Shown here one piece after another: positions 1 to 4,460 of a DNA stretch of 6,880 nucleotides. The notes under the pieces were generated by a model. That model was not told where the DNA came from, searched no databases, and was given only the letters and a program-made list of their open reading frames with translations. Each line of letters opens with the position of its first letter. The stretch's first letter is position 1. The DNA comes from Ekhidna sp. (GTDB lineage Bacteria; Bacteroidota; Bacteroidia; Cytophagales; Cyclobacteriaceae), in NCBI GenBank assembly GCA_013214445.1, contig JABSPG010000214.1, forward strand, positions 1-6,880, read 5' to 3'. Both the position numbers and the translations under genes were made by a program.

Positions 1-374
1 CGGATATTGTGCGTCTCCAGCCAGGTCAACAAGTACTAGTAAGCCTAGATGCATACAGCAATGAGTCTACAGTTTTTGAGGCGCATATCACACGAATATT
101 TCCTCAGAAGGATGCGAGAACACGAACATTCACCGTACATGCCGATTTCAAGGAGCTGCCAGAAAGACTATATGCCGGGCTTGCAGGCGAAGCAAATATC
201 ATCATCAATGTTGCGGATCAGGCATTGACCATTCCTCGCGGTTATCTTATTTCTGATAACCAGGTAAATACCGATAATGGTCTCATAACCATTGAAGTAG
301 GCCGAAGAAATATGGAGCTAGTTGAAGTTCTATCGGGTCTAGACACCACCACCAATTTGCTTCCCCCTCAATGA
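1..374 (+). CDS. Periplasmic adaptor (HlyD/RND membrane-fusion family), C-terminal end only
   Basis: This is the 3' end of a gene whose start lies left of the window; the reading frame is open from base 3 (D-I-V-R-L-Q-P-G-Q-Q) to the TGA at 372-374. The visible part, about 123 residues, has the look of the beta-barrel and membrane-proximal domains of efflux adaptor proteins: 'LQPGQQVLVSLDAY', then 'ITRIFPQKDARTRTFTV', 'LYAGLAGEANIII', 'LTIPRGYL' and a closing 'VEVLSGL'. In this family such proteins sit in the periplasm, anchored in the inner membrane, and link an inner-membrane pump to an outer-membrane channel. The next gene, an ABC permease, starts inside its stop codon (ATGA overlap), so here the partner is an ABC exporter rather than an RND pump. 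The GTG at base 9 is an internal codon, not a credible start. The family call is good; the substrate is unknown. Confidence 0.85.
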   Translation, partial: DIVRLQPGQQVLVSLDAYSNESTVFEAHITRIFPQKDARTRTFTVHADFKELPERLYAGLAGEANIIINVADQALTIPRGYLISDNQVNTDNGLITIEVGRRNMELVEVLSGLDTTTNLLPPQ

Positions 375-1633
375 TGAATTGGTCGGTTATATTATCCATC
401 TCCAGAACTCATTTGCTATCACGGATGAAGCAGACCATCATCGCTGCACTTGGTGTAACGTTCGGAATCGGAACGTTCATCATACTGGTTAGTTTTATGA
501 CTGGACTTAATGGCTTGCTTGATGGACTTATCCTGGATCGAACACCACATGTGCACATATTTAATGAGATCAAGCCTAGCAAACGTCAGCCAGTACATTT
601 TTTTGATCCATATGACGATTCATTTAATCTGATCCATTCTGTCAAACCGAAATTCCGAGGAGAGAAAATCAATAACGCACTGCCACTTATGGAGTTATTG
701 AAGTCGGATGATAGAGTAAAAGGCATAACCCCAGCTGTGAAAGCTCAAGTCTTCTATTCGGCAGGCATGTTGGAGCTGAATGGGCTCTTGAACGGAGTAA
801 ATGTCATGGAAGAGGAGCGTTTATTCAATCTGGAAGATTACATTTTTGAAGGGATACCCAAGGTACTGCACCAGACTTCAAACGGAATTCTTATTGGCAA
901 GGGAGTGGCAAAAAAACTCTCGCTAACGGTAGGGGACAATGTACAGGTGATCTCCTCAAAGGGCGACTTATTTCAGTTGAAGATTGTTGGATTTTATCAA
1001 AGCGGCTTGGCAGAGATAGACAATGTACAAAGCTATGTCAATCTGAAGACGGCTCAGCAGATCTTGGGCGAAGGTGATAGCTACATCACTAGTTTGAATG
1101 TCAAGCTTCATGACTTGGAAGAGGCGCCCCGTATGGCTAGGCAGATTGAACGGGGATATGACCTAACCGCCATTGATATCAATGAGGCGAATGCACAGTT
1201 CGAAACGGGGACGACTATTCGAAACCTCATCACTTATGCAGTTTCGATCACGTTACTGATAGTTGCAGGATTCGGTATCTACAACATCCTAAATATGCTG
1301 ATCTACGAGAAAATGAATGATATCGCCATTCTAAAAGCAACAGGCTTTTCTGGGAGAGATGTGAAGTACATCTTCATCATACAAGCTTTGCTAATCGGGC
1401 TCTCAGGAGGAGTTCTCGGCTTGATTTTCGGATACTTTGTTTCTCTCCTGATTGACCACACACCCTTCGTAACGGAAGCACTACCGACCATCACTACCTT
1501 TCCAGTCAACTGGAACCCCATGTACTACATAATAGGGATCGCTTTTGCGCTTGCTTCCACCTTCTTGGCTGGCTATCTACCGGCCAGCAGAGCAGAACAA
1601 ATCGATCCAGTTGAAATAATTAGAGGACAATGA
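371..1633 (+). CDS. ABC transporter permease, FtsX fold, LolC/LolE-like
   Basis: This is the inner-membrane subunit of the exporter, 420 residues, full length for the LolC/E/MacB-type family. One membrane helix lies near the N-terminus (about residues 23-46). A long periplasmic domain follows (about 50-283), then three more helices (about 286-311, 334-361 and 384-403). Family marks include 'LDRTPHVHI' just after helix 1, 'EKMNDIAILKATG' at 313-325 (the cytoplasmic loop that couples to the ATPase) and the ending 'PASRAEQIDPVEIIRG'. All of these resemble LolC/LolE, which extract lipoproteins from the inner membrane. Unlike the Lol operon, this one carries an HlyD-type adaptor just upstream, so its cargo is not necessarily a lipoprotein. 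The start overlaps the adaptor stop in an ATGA. A second ATG follows at once (374), so the true start is either 371 or 374. No Shine-Dalgarno is visible, and translation is probably coupled to the upstream gene. Confidence 0.9.
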   Translation: MMNWSVILSISRTHLLSRMKQTIIAALGVTFGIGTFIILVSFMTGLNGLLDGLILDRTPHVHIFNEIKPSKRQPVHFFDPYDDSFNLIHSVKPKFRGEKINNALPLMELLKSDDRVKGITPAVKAQVFYSAGMLELNGLLNGVNVMEEERLFNLEDYIFEGIPKVLHQTSNGILIGKGVAKKLSLTVGDNVQVISSKGDLFQLKIVGFYQSGLAEIDNVQSYVNLKTAQQILGEGDSYITSLNVKLHDLEEAPRMARQIERGYDLTAIDINEANAQFETGTTIRNLITYAVSITLLIVAGFGIYNILNMLIYEKMNDIAILKATGFSGRDVKYIFIIQALLIGLSGGVLGLIFGYFVSLLIDHTPFVTEALPTITTFPVNWNPMYYIIGIAFALASTFLAGYLPASRAEQIDPVEIIRGQ

Positions 1634-2325
1634 CGGGTCACGCAATCCCCAGTGTTCTTAGAGCAGAGAAGATCAATAAGTATTTCACAGATCCAGTCTC
1701 TTTTCACGTGTTAAAAGATGTATCCCTAGAGATAAAAAAAGGGGAATTTGTTTCCATCATGGGAAAATCGGGGTGTGGTAAATCTACCTTGCTATACGTG
1801 CTATCCACGATGGATACGAACTATAGCGGCAAACTTTACCTCGATAATAGATTGCTAACTGGACAAGGAGGAGAAGCGCTGGCTAGCATTCGAAATGAGT
1901 ATATTGGATTCATTTTTCAGTTCCATTATTTACTTCCTGAGTTTTCGGTGGTAAGAAATGTGATGTTGCCGGGACTGAAACTAGGCCTTAAATCAGCTGA
2001 AGAAGTATATCAGGATGCTATGGAGAAGTTACGGCTGCTTGGAATCGCTAATCAAGCAGAAAAGTTGGCTTCTCGGATTTCTGGAGGCCAAAAGCAACGA
2101 GTAGCCATTGCCAGATCATTAATCAATTCACCAAAACTTATCATGGCAGATGAACCTACTGGCAATCTGGATAGTAAAAATGCCGATAATGTGTTTCATC
2201 TTCTGCGTGACCTCAGTCATCAGGAAGGCCTTTCTTTGTTGGTTGTTACGCATGATCAAGATTTTGCCAATCAAACCGATCGAATCATTACCATGGAGGA
2301 TGGAAGGATTATGTCAACAGCATGA
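1630..2325 (+). CDS. ABC transporter ATP-binding protein, LolD-like
   Basis: This is the cytoplasmic ATPase of the exporter, 231 residues, normal length. All nucleotide-binding motifs are intact: Walker A 'GKSGCGKS' at 45-52, Q-loop Q97 in 'FIFQFHYLLPEF', signature 'ISGGQ' at 150-154 (the usual first Leu is Ile), Walker B 'LIMADE' at 170-175 with catalytic E175, D-loop 'GNLD' at 178-181 and H-loop H208 in 'VVTHD'. The stretches 'QFHYLLPEF' and 'GNLDSKNADNVFHLL' are close to what is known of LolD, in keeping with the LolC-like permease. The ATG at 1630 overlaps the permease TGA (ATGA), and an AGAGGA sequence lies just upstream as a possible ribosome site. It is the last gene of this operon: a 175-base non-coding gap follows. 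It drives export with the adaptor and permease; the substrate cannot be read from the sequence. Confidence 0.95.
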   Translation: MTGHAIPSVLRAEKINKYFTDPVSFHVLKDVSLEIKKGEFVSIMGKSGCGKSTLLYVLSTMDTNYSGKLYLDNRLLTGQGGEALASIRNEYIGFIFQFHYLLPEFSVVRNVMLPGLKLGLKSAEEVYQDAMEKLRLLGIANQAEKLASRISGGQKQRVAIARSLINSPKLIMADEPTGNLDSKNADNVFHLLRDLSHQEGLSLLVVTHDQDFANQTDRIITMEDGRIMSTA

Positions 2326-2500
2326 TCATATTTACCTAAGCATCTGACGTTTCAGTATATTCGAAAATAAGGACTTCAGGAATTCAAGCTGAACATCGAA
2401 AAGCTCTTAACTAAGTCACATAAGTTTTCATTTCACTTTGATTACTTCACCAAAATTCCTACCAGATTCTTAGCTTTACTCGTTCAATAAATATAGTTAA

Positions 2501-3160
2501 ATGAAATACGTTTTTTTAGCATCAACTCTTCTTCTGAGCCTTTCATCAATTGCCCAATGTGACACGTGCGACTTACCAAAACCGGCTGATTACTGCTATA
2601 CAGACTCCCTCTTTGCTGGGTACTGCGCTTCTTTTATGGAGGATGGAGACAGTTTTCAATTTACAACCGGAAAGAAACCAGTCACCGTGCCACTTGCTGA
2701 AGAAACAGATACAGAATACTTTCTTAGCCTCGCCAACAATAAAAAGCTTAAAATCAAGTCAAAAGATTTGCTCTTCCTACAGCTTGCTACAAAAGACTGG
2801 GCTACTGCAAAAATGACGCTGGGTTACGAAATTGATGCACAAGGCCTAGGTATCAAAATCATTGAAGAAGGAACAGGTACTGTGCCGCTAAAGGGTGACA
2901 ACATCAAAGTTCACTATACTGGCCTTTTGCTGGACGGGAGTAAGTTCGACAGCTCAGTGGATCGAGGCAGACCCTTCGAATTTGTGCTGGGTGCTGGCAG
3001 GGTGATCAAAGGATGGGACCAAGCATTTGCAAAGTTGAAGCGAGGGACCAAAGCTAGAATCCTAATACCTTCTGAGCTTGGTTATGGATCCCGAGGAGCT
3101 GGGGGAGGAGCAATCCCTCCAAATGCTACATTGATTTTTGAAGTGGAGTTGATAGAGTGA
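2501..3160 (+). CDS. Exported FKBP-type peptidyl-prolyl cis-trans isomerase with Cys-rich N-terminus
   Basis: This 219-residue protein catalyses cis-trans isomerisation of X-Pro bonds, and its signal peptide places it outside the cytoplasm. Residues 1-19 form the signal peptide, with a likely signal peptidase I cut after 'SIAQ'. Cys20 follows at once, but the preceding residues make a poor lipobox. Residues 20-110 are an extension with four cysteines (C20, C23, C32, C42) that I do not recognise. The FKBP domain fills about 115-219. By comparison with human FKBP12, the pocket residues are present: Y139, F149, D150, F159, V168, I169, W172, Y195, I205 and F213. The loop equivalent to FKBP12 His87 is glycine-rich here ('GAGGGA'). 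An in-frame TAA directly abuts the ATG (2498-2500), which fixes the start for ATG-initiated reading. No Shine-Dalgarno is seen. Gaps of 175 and 154 bases on either side suggest a monocistronic gene, probably helping envelope or secreted proteins fold. Confidence 0.92.
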   Translation: MKYVFLASTLLLSLSSIAQCDTCDLPKPADYCYTDSLFAGYCASFMEDGDSFQFTTGKKPVTVPLAEETDTEYFLSLANNKKLKIKSKDLLFLQLATKDWATAKMTLGYEIDAQGLGIKIIEEGTGTVPLKGDNIKVHYTGLLLDGSKFDSSVDRGRPFEFVLGAGRVIKGWDQAFAKLKRGTKARILIPSELGYGSRGAGGGAIPPNATLIFEVELIE

Positions 3161-3219
3161 CGGTACAGATTCCTTAGTTAGTAGCAGTTGGTAACAAGAA
3201 CCTATGTTAGCATAAAATG

Positions 3220-3229
3220 GATACGTATC
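3220..3229. repeat. 10-base perfect palindrome in the FKBP-desaturase gap
   Basis: GATACGTATC is its own reverse complement. It lies 60 bases after the FKBP stop and 85 bases before the desaturase start. It could be half of a regulator site, but a single 10-base palindrome in AT-rich DNA can easily arise by chance, and no second copy was noticed in the neighbouring gaps. Confidence 0.2.
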
Positions 3230-3260
3230 TTGATCTAATGATCCCCAATTGATGAATGCA

Positions 3261-3295
3261 TTGTTTTAATTTATCGTTTACTGCGCCTATATTCG
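3261..3295 (+). promoter_or_regulatory. Possible Bacteroidota-type promoter for the desaturase
   Basis: TTG at 3261-3263 and TATATTCG at 3288-3295 resemble the -33 (TTG) and -7 (TAnnTTTG) elements known for the primary sigma factor of Bacteroidota. The -7 box has one mismatch. The spacer is 24 bases, slightly longer than the usual range of about 17-23. The position, about 20 bases before the ATG at 3315, is sensible for a short leader. This is a weak motif match only. Confidence 0.25.
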
Positions 3296-3314
3296 TCCAA
3301 AGAATTGTGATGAA

Positions 3315-4382
3315 ATGAAGAGGGTAGCATCAAGTACAAGCACCGACAAGTTCAAAAAGGAGCTTTATGAGAAGGTTCGGGACTACTTCGAAGGAAGCAA
3401 TAGGTCAAAACTAGCAAATGGGCAAATGTGGGCAAAGCTGATCATTGCAGCCGTGTGGTGGTTAGGAAGCTTGGCATTGGTCTACACCAGCACTTCGACT
3501 TTGAGCTTTGTATTGTTTTATGGATTACACCTACTATCACATGCATTTATCCTATTGAATATTGCGCATGATGCAAATCACTTTGCTATCGTCGAAAACA
3601 AGTTTTTTGGCAGGGTGCTTCGCTACTCGTTTGATCTCTGTGGAATTAGCTCCTATGTCTGGCGTCAGCTTCACAATGTGCAGCATCACAATAACATGAA
3701 TGTTAATAAAGAGGATGACGGACTAGCCACACGTGGCATACTCAGATATACGCCGTTCGCCAAAAGGTTGAAAATACATCGATTTCAGCACCTTTATGTA
3801 TTCTTAGCCTATGCATTGTTTTCCATTGACTACATCCTATTTAAGGATTTTGAAAGTCTTTTCTTTCCCTTTCTGGATGGATTAAAAGGTAAGAAGCACT
3901 CGAAAATCACGATTCTAAAGATCGTTGCTTTCAAAATATTCTATATCTCTTATACGCTGATTATTCCAATTTTCGTACTTGGATTTGCTCCAACTTTGGT
4001 ACTGCTGTCGTTCGTTTGTTGGCAGCTAATCGTAGGCATGATAGGAGCAACAGTCATTCAGGTTTCTCATCAGTCCAGATCGAACGAATACCCAGCTTCA
4101 ACTCATGATTACGAAGATTTTGTCTACCACGTCTTTGCAACTACCGTTGATCACTCGTACAATAGTTCTATTGCAGATTGGTGTTTTGGAGGCCTGCATC
4201 TTCACGTGCTCCACCACCTTGTTCCTCGAATCTGTCACACGCATTACAGAGAATTAACAGCAAACGTCATAGAGCCAGTCGCCAAAAAACACAACATTTC
4301 TTATCGAACAAAGAAAACTTTTTTCGAGGCGATACGGGAACATTACCTACATCTTCGTAACCTTGGCTTGAAAACAGCTTAA
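3315..4382 (+). CDS. Membrane fatty acid desaturase (di-iron, three histidine boxes)
   Basis: This 355-residue integral membrane enzyme of the fatty acid desaturase family uses O2 and a di-iron centre to introduce a double bond into an acyl chain. Three histidine boxes are present: H85-D-A-N-H89, H120-N-V-Q-H124-H125 and H297-V-L-H300-H301, with a further conserved-looking H252 in 'QVSHQ'. Hydrophobic segments lie near 41-59, 63-84, 160-176, 204-222 and 227-248. The C-terminal 'HLVPRICHTHY' resembles the linoleoyl-CoA desaturase-like group. That group normally has a QxEHH third box, whereas this protein has HVLHH. There is no cytochrome b5 domain, so an external electron donor is needed. The gene sits 78 bases before a FAAL-carrier-reductase gene on the same strand, which suggests that its substrate may be the acyl chain handled by that enzyme (as CoA, lipid or carrier-bound ester). 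Position of desaturation cannot be read from sequence. ATG 3315 was chosen; ATG 3310 opens only a two-codon frame. Confidence 0.88.
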   Translation: MKRVASSTSTDKFKKELYEKVRDYFEGSNRSKLANGQMWAKLIIAAVWWLGSLALVYTSTSTLSFVLFYGLHLLSHAFILLNIAHDANHFAIVENKFFGRVLRYSFDLCGISSYVWRQLHNVQHHNNMNVNKEDDGLATRGILRYTPFAKRLKIHRFQHLYVFLAYALFSIDYILFKDFESLFFPFLDGLKGKKHSKITILKIVAFKIFYISYTLIIPIFVLGFAPTLVLLSFVCWQLIVGMIGATVIQVSHQSRSNEYPASTHDYEDFVYHVFATTVDHSYNSSIADWCFGGLHLHVLHHLVPRICHTHYRELTANVIEPVAKKHNISYRTKKTFFEAIREHYLHLRNLGLKTA

Positions 4383-4392
4383 CCTAAATCAC

Positions 4393-4427
4393 CATGTTTA
4401 CTAATTTGCCTTATAATTAGTAGCATG
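4393..4427. repeat. Inverted repeat between desaturase and FAAL gene (possible terminator, attenuator or operator)
   Basis: TACTAATT (4399-4406) and AATTAGTA (4415-4422) are perfect 8-base arms around an 8-base loop. The flanking CATG at 4393-4396 and CATG at 4424-4427 can extend the pairing across a small TT/G internal mismatch. It starts 10 bases after the desaturase stop and ends 33 bases before the next ATG. The inner stem is AT-rich and no strong T-run follows (only TTTT at 4434-4437), so it is a poor classical intrinsic terminator. It may partly terminate transcription, stabilise the upstream mRNA end, or bind a regulator. Confidence 0.45.
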
Positions 4428-4460
4428 AAACACTTTTAAAATGTAACCTAACACTAGTTA

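Noticed and set aside
1303..1521. Minus-strand open frame of 72 codons inside the permease gene
   Set aside because: It lies fully within a clear LolC/E-like coding region and shows no recognisable protein features; it is a shadow frame.
2150..2347. Plus-strand frame overlapping the end of the ATPase gene
   Set aside because: It overlaps the intact Walker B to H-loop region in another frame and its translation has no recognisable features.
2345..2356. Small hairpin CTGA-CGTT-TCAG after the ATPase gene as a terminator
   Set aside because: It has only four stem pairs and no T-run; too weak to call.
2437..2478. TTTG (2437-2440) and TAGCTTTA (2471-2478) as a promoter for the FKBP gene
   Set aside because: The -7-like box is decent, but the 30-base spacer is far too long for the Bacteroidota consensus.
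2501..2560. FKBP as a lipoprotein through Cys20
   Set aside because: The residues before Cys20 (S-I-A-Q) do not fit a lipobox, which needs Gly, Ala or Ser just before Cys; a signal peptidase I cut after Gln19 is more likely.
2550..2816. Plus-strand frame inside the FKBP gene
   Set aside because: The FKBP frame has a signal peptide and a complete isomerase domain; this alternative frame is low-information sequence.
3310..3318. ATG AAA TGA mini-frame overlapping the desaturase start
   Set aside because: It encodes two residues and is expected by chance in AT-rich DNA; no sign that it acts as a leader peptide.
4178..4360. Short plus-strand frame over the desaturase C-terminus
   Set aside because: It is out of frame with the third histidine box of the desaturase and has no support of its own.
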